Below are positions 8,482 to 17,741 of a DNA stretch of 64,000 bases, in pieces. This DNA comes from Methanoregula sp. UBA247. GTDB taxonomy: Archaea > Halobacteriota > Methanomicrobia > Methanomicrobiales > Methanospirillaceae. Below the pieces are notes generated by a model. It ran no database searches. It was not told where the DNA came from and saw only the letters and a list, made by a program, of their open reading frames with translations. Both the position numbers and the translations under genes were made by a program. Location of the stretch: the NCBI GenBank assembly GCA_002495055.1, contig DADR01000060.1, forward strand, positions 732 through 64,731, written 5' to 3'. The stretch's first letter is position 1, and the number at the start of each line of letters is the position of its first letter.

Positions 8482-9012
8482 TCATTCTGCACCCTGGAAC
8501 CGTTCTTTGGCCTGAAAATATCCCATCAGGATAGAAAAGAGGCCAAAGACAAAAGCGAATGTGCCAAGAACCACAATCACGAGATTTTCTAACAACACCG
8601 GGAAATACCATAAAAGACCGGCAAGCAGAACTGCACCAGTGATGAACATACCGGGGATAAGGATATATTTGGTCCTTGGGTGCGTTAGTGCCAGTGCGAT
8701 ATCAGCAAAACCATTATAAAACGCGATTCCCGCCATAATCAGCATGAAAATGATTCCAACAATTTCCCGTGCCAGAAAGGAGAGAACTGCCACAATCAGT
8801 AATCCGGCGGAAAGACCAAACCAGAATAATGATTCATCGCTTTTGGAAGTAATAGCAAGCAGAAGGAATACTGCAATACCCAGGACAACCAGCACAAGGA
8901 ATATACTGTAAAAAGTTGCCAGCATAATTTCCGGATTGGGAAACAGGAGAACAAAAAGTCCAAAAATAATCCCGGTAATGCCCCAAAGGAAACATGACAG
9001 TCTTGTGTCCAT
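8482..9012 (-). CDS. DUF308/HdeD-like membrane protein
   Basis: A 176-residue protein made almost entirely of six hydrophobic helices in three pairs, the pattern of the DUF308 (HdeD-like) family. It starts MDTRLSCFLWGITGIIFGLF and ends with a short charged tail (KERFQGAE). Family members are of unknown function, some linked to acid stress in bacteria. It is upstream of and in the same direction as the geranylgeranyl-reductase-like gene, 107 bases away. Confidence 0.7.
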   Translation of the reverse strand: MDTRLSCFLWGITGIIFGLFVLLFPNPEIMLATFYSIFLVLVVLGIAVFLLLAITSKSDESLFWFGLSAGLLIVAVLSFLAREIVGIIFMLIMAGIAFYNGFADIALALTHPRTKYILIPGMFITGAVLLAGLLWYFPVLLENLVIVVLGTFAFVFGLFSILMGYFQAKERFQGAE

Positions 9013-9546
9013 GACAGTATCAGCCTTCAGGATAAACGATCTGCACGAGCATCCTGAGGTTCTTTTAGTGTCGCAACTACAAAATTCATACGGTATACCA
9101 TTTTATTTTTCTAAAAAAAAATTATCCTTAATCCGGTGAATAGGGAAGATACTACGAAAGCAGCAAATGATACCAGGCATTGAGAAGATCCTACTATGAA
9201 ATTAAAACCAGATGAAATTATAGCAGATCAGGACGATACACGAAAATCCACAAGACCCTGATATGGATCGCAGCATGTCAGGAACTGGTACGATTTCCCA
9301 AAATAAAAACGAGTGGCAGCTAACCGAACCTGGGTTATCCATCCTGGAGTTATTCCACCCTTTTTATCCACGCGGGCACTTTCTGGATTTGTCATTGTTT
9401 TCCTGATAATGCGGGTACCACTCATCGTATATCAACGCTGCCTGACATTCGGTGTTTACATTCGGTTTGTGCGTGCCTTCATGCATTTTACGGCATTATC
9501 TCTCGTGAAGGACAGGAGGGATTGTACCGATTATACTGAGATTCTT
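9013..9546. other. Intergenic region without a supported gene
   Basis: Open frames here are short, lack ribosome-binding sites and overlap on both strands. The sequence contains A-rich tracts and the palindrome GGTATACC near 9091-9098. Nothing else is recognised. Confidence 0.4.
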
Positions 9547-9771
9547 TTACTCTTTGCCAAAGCCAAAAAACTTTATATGGAACGTTTTTTCCATGACGAA
9601 AAGAATCGCGAAGAAGAAAACTGCATAGAGTATAAAATTTACCAAAAATTTTATCCAGCCTTCAATGCCGGCAAACGACACCAGTACCGTTGCGAGGGTA
9701 TCTGCAATAATAATCGCACAGAGTATTCCGATAAAAAAAAGCACCCATTTTTTGACCGGATTAAAATCCAT
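9547..9771 (-). CDS. Small two-helix membrane protein
   Basis: A 74-residue protein with two hydrophobic helices (about 9-30 and 42-63), a charged start (MDFNPVKKW) and a basic/Gly C-terminus (KFFGFGKE). Codon composition and hydrophobic pattern support expression; function unknown. Confidence 0.55.
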   Translation of the reverse strand: MDFNPVKKWVLFFIGILCAIIIADTLATVLVSFAGIEGWIKFLVNFILYAVFFFAILFVMEKTFHIKFFGFGKE

Positions 9772-9913
9772 ACCAGAAATAGGTATTCAGACTATTTAAA
9801 CTTCAAAGGATAGGAACAAGCATTACAACGACTGCATAAGAGTTATTTTGGGCACCGTCCTGACGTCAAGAAAGACCAATAAACGGTTATCGAAGTATGT
9901 TTTGATAAAAAAT

Positions 9914-10366
9914 TTACCGTTCTATAAGCTGAATGTGCTCGTCAGTCTTTTTTGCAAGTTCTCCTCGACCCTGTAAACGGGCAACATCAGAAATTGCTTC
10001 GAGTACATGGACCGATTCTTCAAGAAACGAGAGGATATCAGTAGGGAACATCTCTATTCCATACTCATCCAGCATGAACGCTGCTATCTGTCGGTGATCA
10101 AGACCATTTTCCCGCAGTTCGATCACTTTTTTTGCAAATTTTTTCTCCGGGCAACCGCATAACGGAGAATCTTTGCAGTCACAACGGAGGAAATCATTAA
10201 AAAATGCGAGGATTTGTTCCCTCACGGCAAAATCGAGCGCATCATAATCAAGGCGCGACGAGAGTGTTTCGAGCATGGTGCCGGAAAATGCGAGTTCGGG
10301 GAGGCGAAAGCCTGCAAGCCGTTCTAATTTTTTTGCATGACGAAACCGTGCCCGATCCGCGATCAA
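9914..10366 (-). CDS. Cys-rich conserved protein (DUF5814-like), TTG start
   Basis: A 150-residue helical protein with a Cys cluster RCDCKDSPLCGCPEKKFAKK near the middle, likely binding zinc. The arrangement resembles the DUF5814 region found at the end of some methanogen helicases, here standing alone. The only in-frame start upstream of the domain is TTG at 10364-10366, overlapping the stop of the DUF2150 gene (TTGA), so the pair is translationally coupled. The family call is tentative. Confidence 0.65.
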   Translation of the reverse strand: MIADRARFRHAKKLERLAGFRLPELAFSGTMLETLSSRLDYDALDFAVREQILAFFNDFLRCDCKDSPLCGCPEKKFAKKVIELRENGLDHRQIAAFMLDEYGIEMFPTDILSFLEESVHVLEAISDVARLQGRGELAKKTDEHIQLIER

Positions 10367-10995
10367 TCCTCGTCTCCTACTCCTTCATCAAAGTTTTTCA
10401 ATGAGGCCATTGCCTCACCCATCCGTTCGCATTCGATTAACCACTCATCAAAAAGGGTTGTCTGTTCAACATCGTCTTTCACGTATTTACCACAGCAGGA
10501 TGCACCGTCAATGACACTTGCGCCGATATTTGCTGCTGCTTCAAGTGCCTGCTCCATATCCTTATCAATATCGTTCCTGCCTTTCTTGACAAGTGTTTTA
10601 ATGTCTTTGTCAAATCCTCCCGCCAGATAAAGTCTGCAGGAGGCAAAAAGCGCAAGTTTAGGGAGCTGCAGGATCTCGACGATCTCTCCGAGATCTCCCT
10701 CAGGAGCAGCTGACATAACAATCGTTTCAACCTGCGAGAGTTTGTCAACGGCTTCCTCAAATGAATACCGTTTGTTCTGGTAGAGTTTTATAATCTTTAA
10801 TACAGACACGGTGATATCTACCGAGAAACTGTCAAGCACCCGGAATCCTTCGGGCAGCTCATCGCTCTTGGGATCTGATTCAAAACTCGATTCTTTGAGA
10901 GTCTTTAACCAGTTGTCCCAGCGTTCCTGGTTGTAAAAAATATAAAACAACTTGAGCGGTTCAGCTTCAATTTTCTTACTTGCCTTTTTTACCAT
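10363..10995 (-). CDS. DUF2150 family protein
   Basis: A 210-residue soluble protein conserved in methanogens. It starts MVKKASKKIEAEPLKLFYIF and contains FYNQERWDNWLKTLKES, a helical core and an ASCCGKYV segment. Biochemical role is not known. It overlaps the downstream Cys-rich protein by four bases, so the two are probably made together and may act together. Confidence 0.75.
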   Translation of the reverse strand: MVKKASKKIEAEPLKLFYIFYNQERWDNWLKTLKESSFESDPKSDELPEGFRVLDSFSVDITVSVLKIIKLYQNKRYSFEEAVDKLSQVETIVMSAAPEGDLGEIVEILQLPKLALFASCRLYLAGGFDKDIKTLVKKGRNDIDKDMEQALEAAANIGASVIDGASCCGKYVKDDVEQTTLFDEWLIECERMGEAMASLKNFDEGVGDED

Positions 10996-11153
10996 TTCAG
11001 TACACTACTCGTTTGCGAAATTAAAGGATTTCGTTGTGCAACACTGTGAGTAGACCATTTTTAAAAAAACACAGAGTAAATTGCAGAAAAATGCAGTGAT
11101 CCATCACCACCAATGGTTATCTCTCTTGACCTTCAATACTTCTGATAACGGGA

Positions 11154-12356
11154 ATGAACGATACGACAGGCTCTCATAAGCTCGTGATGGTGAGATACGG
11201 CGAGTTATTCTTGAAAAGCGAATCGGTAAAACATCATTTTATCGGAATGCTGCTCCGGAACATCGGAAAAGCGCTCACTGCATCCGCTCTTGCCTATCAC
11301 TTCGAAACCCCCCGCGGCCGCATCCTTATCTACGGCAATTACCCTGACAAGATAGCCGATGTGGTATCCCGGATTTTCGGAATTGTGGATGTCAGTGTCT
11401 GTACCCGCACGAGCACCCGGCTCGAAGACATCTGTACAGCAGCAATCTCCCTTGCATCCGGCAATCTTATCGAGGGAATGAGTTTTGCGGTGCGAGCGAA
11501 ACGACAACAGAAAACAGGCCTGAACAGCCAGGAACTCGGGACGCGTATCGGTTCAGCCATCTATGATCACATCCCAGGCCTTCACGTTGATCTGGATAAC
11601 CCGGATTATGAACTTTTTGTGGAAATCCGTGATTTTGGCGGGCTTGTGTACGATTCACGGGTCGCAGCACCAGGAGGATTACCCTGGGGCACCCAGGGCA
11701 GGGTGCTTGCATTGCTTTCTTCGGGTATCGATTCGCCAATCGCCGCATGGCTGATGATGAAACGCGGGTGCGATATCACCAACCTGTATCTGGATGGTGG
11801 CCGGTGGGCAGGAACGGATGTCACCCGGGCAGCAATTGAGAACCATCGACGGCTTTCACGCTGGTGTGCCGGAACTCCACTTTCTCTGGTGATTGCGAAC
11901 AGCGAACCGTTATATGACCGCATGGATCAGCTGCGCATCCCTCCGCGGTACCGCTGCGTGATCTGTAAACGCTTCATGATGAGGGTGGCAGGACAACTCA
12001 TGCAAAAAGAGGGTGCACTTGCCATAGTCACCGGAGAAAATCTCGGCCAGGTGGCTTCCCAGACGCTGGCCAACCTTGCAGTCATTTCCAAAGCAGCAGA
12101 TGTACCGGTATTACGCCCGCTCATTACCTATGACAAGGAAGAGACAATCACCCTTGCCCGCATGATTGGAACTTTTGATGCACATCCCGGTGATCTTGCG
12201 TGCCGGGCGGTTCCCCGTATGCCGGCGACTGCAGCCGGACTCGAGATAATAGAGGAAATTGAGCGGAAAATGGCAATTGATGAGATCGTTGCAGCAACTC
12301 TTTCCGGTATGCGGTACGTGTCGGCATTAAATTGCAGAATTGTCACAGAAACCTAA
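11154..12356 (+). CDS. thiI: tRNA 4-thiouridine synthetase ThiI
   Basis: A 400-residue enzyme that adenylates and thiolates uridine 8 of tRNA. It has an N-terminal ferredoxin-like and THUMP region (about 1-165), then a PP-loop domain with SSGIDSPIAAWLMMKRG near 190 and GENLGQVASQTLANL near 293. YRCVICKRFMM holds a CxxC as in methanogen ThiI, where these cysteines are needed for activity; no C-terminal rhodanese domain is present, also as in archaea. The next gene follows 45 bases later on the same strand. Confidence 0.92.
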   Translation: MNDTTGSHKLVMVRYGELFLKSESVKHHFIGMLLRNIGKALTASALAYHFETPRGRILIYGNYPDKIADVVSRIFGIVDVSVCTRTSTRLEDICTAAISLASGNLIEGMSFAVRAKRQQKTGLNSQELGTRIGSAIYDHIPGLHVDLDNPDYELFVEIRDFGGLVYDSRVAAPGGLPWGTQGRVLALLSSGIDSPIAAWLMMKRGCDITNLYLDGGRWAGTDVTRAAIENHRRLSRWCAGTPLSLVIANSEPLYDRMDQLRIPPRYRCVICKRFMMRVAGQLMQKEGALAIVTGENLGQVASQTLANLAVISKAADVPVLRPLITYDKEETITLARMIGTFDAHPGDLACRAVPRMPATAAGLEIIEEIERKMAIDEIVAATLSGMRYVSALNCRIVTET

Positions 12357-12401
12357 ATCGTGTGTTTACAGCTTTTAAAAAAATGTTGGTGAGCATCAAT
12401 C

Positions 12402-13352
12402 ATGGATCGCACGGGGATACACAGAAAATTATACCCGTCATATGTTACGCTCAGCGAATACGGTGAACTGGCAGAACGGATCGAACGGGCATATGCACTT
12501 TTAACATCCTGCACGGTCTGTCCAAGAAAATGCAGGGTTAACCGCCTCAATAATGAACGGGGATTTTGCCGGACCGGACTCCTTCCGGTCATTTCGAGTT
12601 TCGGACCCCATTTTGGAGAGGAACCTCCTCTTGTTGGTTGTCAGGGCTCCGGTACTATCTTTTTTACCTTCTGTAATCTTGCCTGTGAATATTGCCAGAA
12701 TTTTACTATCAGCCAGACTGGAGCCGGTGAAACCATTTCCTGTGAAACACTGGCCGGGATGATGCTGGACCTGCAGCGGCAAGGATGTCACAACATCAAC
12801 CTGGTCAGCCCCTCCCACGTAGTTCCCCAGATCCTCAACAGCATCGGGATGGCGGCCAAACAGGGACTTACTATTCCGATTGTATACAATAGCGGAGGAT
12901 ATGATTCAGTTGATACCCTCAGGCTTCTTGAGGGAATTGTGGATATTTATATGCCCGATGCAAAATATGGCAGCGATGAGATTGCCCGGATTCTTTCCCA
13001 TACTCCGGATTATGTCGTTTCTATGAAAACGGCATTAAAAGAAATGTATCGTCAGGTTGGCGATCTTGTGATCGAAAAAGGTATTGCCGTGCGCGGTTTG
13101 ATCATACGCCACCTTGTGTTACCGGAAAATCTTGCAGGAAGTGACAGCGTGCTGCCCTGGATTGCAGAGGAGATATCGCGCGACGCTTACGTGAATATCA
13201 TGGACCAGTATCATTGGCCGATATCAATCGTAATCCCGGAACTTTTTAAGAAGAAACCGGAATACCAAGCACTCCTCCGGCCCATAACCGAAAGGGAGTA
13301 TGAAGACGTGGTCCGATGGGCAAAAGCGGCTGGACTGCACAGAGGTTTTTGA
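12402..13352 (+). CDS. Radical SAM protein, PflA/PflX-like (COG1313 type)
   Basis: A 316-residue radical SAM enzyme resembling pyruvate formate-lyase activase homologues of unknown target. The N terminus has an extra Cys cluster (CTVCPRKCRVNRL, then GFC). The cluster-binding CxxxCxxC is FCNLACEYCQNF near residue 92, followed by NINLVSPSHVVPQIL and a barrel with MPDAKYGSDEIARI. It likely acts as an activase or small-molecule radical enzyme. It is in tandem with thiI, so the two may share a promoter. Confidence 0.85.
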   Translation: MDRTGIHRKLYPSYVTLSEYGELAERIERAYALLTSCTVCPRKCRVNRLNNERGFCRTGLLPVISSFGPHFGEEPPLVGCQGSGTIFFTFCNLACEYCQNFTISQTGAGETISCETLAGMMLDLQRQGCHNINLVSPSHVVPQILNSIGMAAKQGLTIPIVYNSGGYDSVDTLRLLEGIVDIYMPDAKYGSDEIARILSHTPDYVVSMKTALKEMYRQVGDLVIEKGIAVRGLIIRHLVLPENLAGSDSVLPWIAEEISRDAYVNIMDQYHWPISIVIPELFKKKPEYQALLRPITEREYEDVVRWAKAAGLHRGF

Positions 13353-13447
13353 TCTCTCAATTATCCATTTGGAAAATGTTAGAGATGGTACGTGCGCTTA
13401 TGTACTTTAGAATGTCTAAAGAGGAAGTTGTAATAATATCATGAATT

Positions 13448-14068
13448 ATGGTGGTTTGTAACTCGTGTATGAAGAAAACCCCAGATAATTCTATTTATTG
13501 TATTCACTGCGGGGCAAAAATTATCAGGACATTACCGGATCCGAAATTTTCTGTGAGTATTCATTATAAAGTTGATGAGCGGGCGGTCAGTAATTTCGTT
13601 GAGATTTTGAATGACAACCTCGCTAAAGTTGAGAATAAAAATCAGGTTATCGCTGCACTCGAAGCTGCTGAACGGAAGGGATCTGAAATTGCTCAACTCG
13701 TTAAAATATTCCGGAGTTTTGTTGAAGTGTCGGAACATGACGCGGAGACCTGCATGAGAACCTGGTCTGGTCAGGCGCACAACAAAACTGCATGGCAAAG
13801 AACCAGGGAATATGCTCCCTATAAAGAATGGCTCCCGGCCCCGAATAGTGATCGCACCCGACCATCTCATGGCGCTATGAATGGCGTGATTATCCCGGTG
13901 GATGAGTATTTTGTTGTCCCCGGATTTATCGATCGGTTCACAAAAGAGACAATCCCCGAAGCCTTGATGATGTACCCCGGTGATGTGAGCCGGAATCCAC
14001 ACAAATCTCAGGTTTGCCGGTGTCGATGTACACTGGCTCCGAGATTCACGAATAAGAAAAGAAAATGA
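13448..14068 (+). CDS. Zinc-ribbon protein with phage-head-morphogenesis-like C-terminus
   Basis: A 206-residue protein. Residues 4-24 are a zinc ribbon (CNSCMKKTPDNSIYCIHCG). The C-terminal half (about 100-200) has the order Arg/Thr-rich helix, RPSHGAMNGVIIPVDEYFVV, then PGDVSRNPHKSQVCRCRCTL. This is the layout of the Mu gpF/SPP1 gp7 minor head protein domain, where a conserved H, DE-F and C-R-C are typical. No other phage gene is nearby. It may be a domesticated or stray phage gene with a host-type ribbon. Domain assignment is by eye. Confidence 0.6.
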   Translation: MVVCNSCMKKTPDNSIYCIHCGAKIIRTLPDPKFSVSIHYKVDERAVSNFVEILNDNLAKVENKNQVIAALEAAERKGSEIAQLVKIFRSFVEVSEHDAETCMRTWSGQAHNKTAWQRTREYAPYKEWLPAPNSDRTRPSHGAMNGVIIPVDEYFVVPGFIDRFTKETIPEALMMYPGDVSRNPHKSQVCRCRCTLAPRFTNKKRK

Positions 14069-14107
14069 AACGTATATTTCCTTTCCCTTTTTTGTTACCG
14101 CATAATA

Positions 14108-16735
14108 TTAATTCAGATAGATTGACTTATTGACAATACCATCGAGTTCATAATCGAAATACCAGTAGCCCGTTGAAGGCCTAAAGATTGCTATCCCGTC
14201 TTTTCCGTCACCATCCCAGTCTCCTTTGATGATCTGGTCGGTACTGCCACCATACCTGAAGGACTTATTGACAATACCATCGAGTTCATAATCGAAATAC
14301 CAGTAGCCCGTTGAAGGCCTAAAGATTGCTATCCCGTCTTTCCCATCACCGTCCCAGTCTCCCTTGATGATCTGGTCGGCACTGCCGCCATACCTGAAGG
14401 ACTTATTGACAATACCGTCGAGTTCATAATCGAAATACCAGTAGCCCGTTGAAGGCCGGAAGATTGCTATCCCGTCTTTTCCGTCGCCGTCCCAGTCTCC
14501 GGTAATGATCCGGTCGGTACTGCCACCATACCTGAAGTACTTATTGACAATACCATCGAGTTCGTAATCGAAATACCAGTAGCCCGTTGAAGGCCGGAAG
14601 ATTGCGATACCGTCTTTTCCGTCACCATCCCAGTCTCCGGTAATGATCCGGTCAGTACTGCCACCATACCTGAAGTACTTATTAGCAATACCATCGAGTT
14701 CATAATCGAAATACCAGTAGCCCGTTGAAGGCCGGAAGATTGCTATCCCGTCTTTTCCGTCACCGTCCCAGTCTCCGGTAATGATCCGGTCGGTACTGCC
14801 ACCATACCTGAAGTACTTATTAGCAATACCATCGAGTTCATAATCGAAATACCAGTATCCGGTAGTGTTACGGAAGATAGCGATACCGTCTTTCCCATCA
14901 CCGTCCCAGTCTCCAGGTACCGGACGGGAATCTGATGATCCCCCATCTGCCATTTTAAGTGCATCAGCTAATCCATACCCGAAAATAGTGTCTTTGCCCG
15001 AAGAACCAAGATCAACTGCATGTGTGTAAAGGGCAGTTCGTACCTGACCTGGAGTCATGGTTGGATGAGCGCCCCAGTATTGTGCCACAATTGCTGCAAT
15101 ATGGGGAGCAGATGCGCTTGTACCACAAAAAGTTGAGCCGAAGCCTCCTACCCCGGTAACAGACACACAATCAACACCGGAAATATCAGGTTTCTGGCGG
15201 GTTTCCGGAGAGGGATAGGTAATAGTCACCGGACCTCGTGAAGAATATGCTTCGATGGTTGCAGGAGAACTGGCAGGAACTGCCGCAACGGTAATTACGT
15301 TCACAACTGAATTATGTCCAGTGATAGAATTTTCCTGTACGATATTATTTGTATACACACTGGAATTTCCGTCAGTAAATATGAATATTTCAAGATTTTT
15401 TGTTTCAAGAGCACTGAAATTTAATACATTTATAACTACGTCCTTCGAAGACCCTGTATTCGTATACGATAATGTTTCTATTGGATTTCCAGTCCCGGAC
15501 TGAGACCCGGCTTTGAATGATAAAATACTCCCGGACATATTATGCAGATACAAATCGTAATCGTTATCAGAGTATCCCCATAGATCGTCCCATTGCAGAT
15601 AAATTGTTACACTGCTTCCGGTTGGCATATTCAGATAAAGACCTTTTGTGGTTGAAGTACCACGGCTGAAATCATGCCAGTTCGAAGAGCCTGACAGGTA
15701 ATTATAATAATTTCCCTGGTAATGATGACGGGACGCAAAATTTTCCAGTGATCCGGCATTTCCCGCTGCTGACAGATAAAGAATTTTGTTACCGGATAAA
15801 AGCGCATTAATATGGGATGCAATAATCCCATCTTCAAAATAGGGTTCGCTATAATAGCTGATATCATCACAGATAACCGTACACCCCTGTGCAACAAGCG
15901 CATCAATAGCCGCATTGAATGCAAGATTATTATCACCCATATCATGGAAATATAATTCTGCATCAGGCACCATATCGTGGACTATTTCCAGCATAGCGGT
16001 ACCTTCATCTCCCCCTTGAGCATTGCTGAGCACGGTCACATTGGCAGGGAGATCACCACTCGTCACTGCTGATGCAATATTATCAACGCCATCTGAAATA
16101 ATGCCGATTTTCATACCGGCTCCCCGGTAACCATAGGTCGAACGGATATTGACTGTTTTGTGAATTGAATCTCCCGCCGTAATAACTGATCCTGTATTTA
16201 CCACGGGCGGAGTAACCTCACTGACAGTTCTCACACCGTTTAGAGAGGCAAGGTTTTTTAGATTCTGAATATCCACCCAGGCAACCGCAAGATTGGAATT
16301 TTCATCACGGTTCGGTACATCATAGACGATCGAATCAATAATGTGCGTGGAAAAACCTGGTTTCATATACACATACACATACGCAAGTTTTCCCGAGATC
16401 AGGTTACGGGGTGCAGATAATGATCCACTGGATCCGGAACTCATAGGAATATTTTTAATCTGCAATGAAGATTCAAAAGAGCTTGGGATCTGCGGGGTTG
16501 CCAATGGGCACGCAGAGGTCTGCATCAGAAGAGCCGGGGAGAGCTTTTTTAGGTCTTCTGTGAGGTTACGTTTGTCCATGGTTATTGCCCGATATGAATT
16601 CATTTCACCGGAATTAATCGAGGTTGCAATTTTTTTATCCGTATTGTCATCCACCTGAAGACTCGCTGTGGAGGGGACAGTCAGCATACAGAACATAAAA
16701 AACAGGGCACAAACAACAATTATTTTCTCTTTCAT
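14108..16735 (-). CDS. Secreted subtilisin-like (S8) protease with six 46-residue C-terminal repeats
   Basis: An 875-residue secreted protein. I start at the ATG giving MKEKIIVVCALFFMFCMLTV, a signal peptide, with GGAGAG 7 bases upstream; the frame extends 13 codons further. After a propeptide-like region ending SLNGVRTVSEVTPPVVN comes an S8 domain: Asp215 in GIISDGVD and Ser540 in CGTSASAPHIAAIV. At the usual catalytic His position the sequence is GDEGTAMLEIVHD, with Glu244 instead. The last 280 residues are six near-identical repeats with GDWDGDGKDGIAIFR cores, FG-GAP/calcium-loop style. The adjacent 16929-17489 gene resembles its propeptide. Confidence 0.85.
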   Translation of the reverse strand: MKEKIIVVCALFFMFCMLTVPSTASLQVDDNTDKKIATSINSGEMNSYRAITMDKRNLTEDLKKLSPALLMQTSACPLATPQIPSSFESSLQIKNIPMSSGSSGSLSAPRNLISGKLAYVYVYMKPGFSTHIIDSIVYDVPNRDENSNLAVAWVDIQNLKNLASLNGVRTVSEVTPPVVNTGSVITAGDSIHKTVNIRSTYGYRGAGMKIGIISDGVDNIASAVTSGDLPANVTVLSNAQGGDEGTAMLEIVHDMVPDAELYFHDMGDNNLAFNAAIDALVAQGCTVICDDISYYSEPYFEDGIIASHINALLSGNKILYLSAAGNAGSLENFASRHHYQGNYYNYLSGSSNWHDFSRGTSTTKGLYLNMPTGSSVTIYLQWDDLWGYSDNDYDLYLHNMSGSILSFKAGSQSGTGNPIETLSYTNTGSSKDVVINVLNFSALETKNLEIFIFTDGNSSVYTNNIVQENSITGHNSVVNVITVAAVPASSPATIEAYSSRGPVTITYPSPETRQKPDISGVDCVSVTGVGGFGSTFCGTSASAPHIAAIVAQYWGAHPTMTPGQVRTALYTHAVDLGSSGKDTIFGYGLADALKMADGGSSDSRPVPGDWDGDGKDGIAIFRNTTGYWYFDYELDGIANKYFRYGGSTDRIITGDWDGDGKDGIAIFRPSTGYWYFDYELDGIANKYFRYGGSTDRIITGDWDGDGKDGIAIFRPSTGYWYFDYELDGIVNKYFRYGGSTDRIITGDWDGDGKDGIAIFRPSTGYWYFDYELDGIVNKSFRYGGSADQIIKGDWDGDGKDGIAIFRPSTGYWYFDYELDGIVNKSFRYGGSTDQIIKGDWDGDGKDGIAIFRPSTGYWYFDYELDGIVNKSIYLN
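14115..14925. repeat. Six tandem 138-base repeats within the protease gene
   Basis: The repeat unit is 138 bases and encodes 46 residues with the core GDWDGDGKDGIAIFR, then STGYWYFDYELDG and NKYFRYGGSTD. Units differ at only a few codons (IANK/IVNK, KYF/KSF, DRIIT/DQIIK), which points to recent duplication or ongoing homogenisation. The first unit (RNTTGY) is the most divergent. Confidence 0.9.
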
Positions 16736-16928
16736 GGATTTTCTCTCCGGTGAACAGGTAAACCTGACATTCAATATTTACAAATTATGAAGTTCAGATA
16801 ACGACGATGAATGTTACCTCTTAATGATTATTTGTTGTAATCTGGATCGGAAGAGCGGATTATTTAGTTATTCACACTCCTTCAATCTTTCTGTCTCCCT
16901 TCCCTCGTGATATTACTAATTCTGTCAA

Positions 16929-17489
16929 TCAGTTGGTCATTGGTGGCATCACGGTCCAAATTGACTGAACCGATTCGAGTGATGCCAGTTTCAGGAGATT
17001 GTCAGGTTCGACCCATGCGACAACAATATTATTCGCTGGATCAGCATTTGAAATATTCCAGACATAGGGATAAACCAGATTTTGAGGAGTATTCTCCCGG
17101 GTTTTGATGTAAATATACACAACCTTGAGCCCGGTTTTGGTATCGGTCGAAGGTGCACCTTTGTCATCAACCCAGGTTAGCTGACGGTCTTGTTTCATCT
17201 GAGCTTCAAAAGCATCCCGTGTCATTCCTGAGGGTAAACTGATGCTGCCGGTTAACTGCAGCAAATCCGTTGACATTTTTTTCTGGGCATCAGTAAGATT
17301 TTCTTTGGAAAAATCCGGAGTGCTTTGCAGTGAACAGGTCTGCCCCGCAGTACATACAACAGATGATTGATTATCCGGAGTAACCCCCAAGGGGAGCATA
17401 GGTAATGCGTACACAATTATCGCGCCCAGAACAACAATCGCAATAATAATAAAAACAAATACGTAAAAACTGGAATATTCCTCAGACAT
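16929..17489 (-). CDS. Membrane-anchored stand-alone protease propeptide-like protein
   Basis: A 186-residue protein with one N-terminal transmembrane helix (about 8-30) and an outer domain. The outer part ends LKVVYIYIKTRENTP, then NNIVVAWVEPDNLLKLASLE and SVQSIWTVMPPMTN, which follows the propeptide of the adjacent protease (LAYVYVYMKPGFSTH, NLAVAWVDIQNLKNLASLNG, VRTVSEVTPP). The gene lies 193 bases upstream of the protease on the same strand. It may act as a trans-acting chaperone or inhibitor of the protease. Homology is seen directly; the role is inferred. Confidence 0.7.
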   Translation of the reverse strand: MSEEYSSFYVFVFIIIAIVVLGAIIVYALPMLPLGVTPDNQSSVVCTAGQTCSLQSTPDFSKENLTDAQKKMSTDLLQLTGSISLPSGMTRDAFEAQMKQDRQLTWVDDKGAPSTDTKTGLKVVYIYIKTRENTPQNLVYPYVWNISNADPANNIVVAWVEPDNLLKLASLESVQSIWTVMPPMTN

Positions 17490-17741
17490 AATTGTCGAAT
17501 TCTTTTAATCGTTCATAACCCTTTTGAAACAATGTTTCCTATTGGCGTTTATGACTGGGGAATAACGCAGACATGAAATCTGAAACCTGCCGGCCTCCTT
17601 TTCATGGCAGCAAACGTTATCGTATGCCATCATACCAGAACCAGAAACACAGATAACAAAAAAAAAATTGTATCAGGAAATACCGGTTTCACGGAATACC
17701 ATAAGACATGAATACCTTCACGCTCCCGATAATAAACCTGA

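Noticed and set aside
9313..9813. Plus-strand frame of 166 codons
   Set aside because: It covers the opposite strand of a better small membrane protein and has poor composition and no start signal.
14115..14925. Repeats considered as a CRISPR array
   Set aside because: Units are contiguous, 138 bases long and encode protein; there are no spacers.
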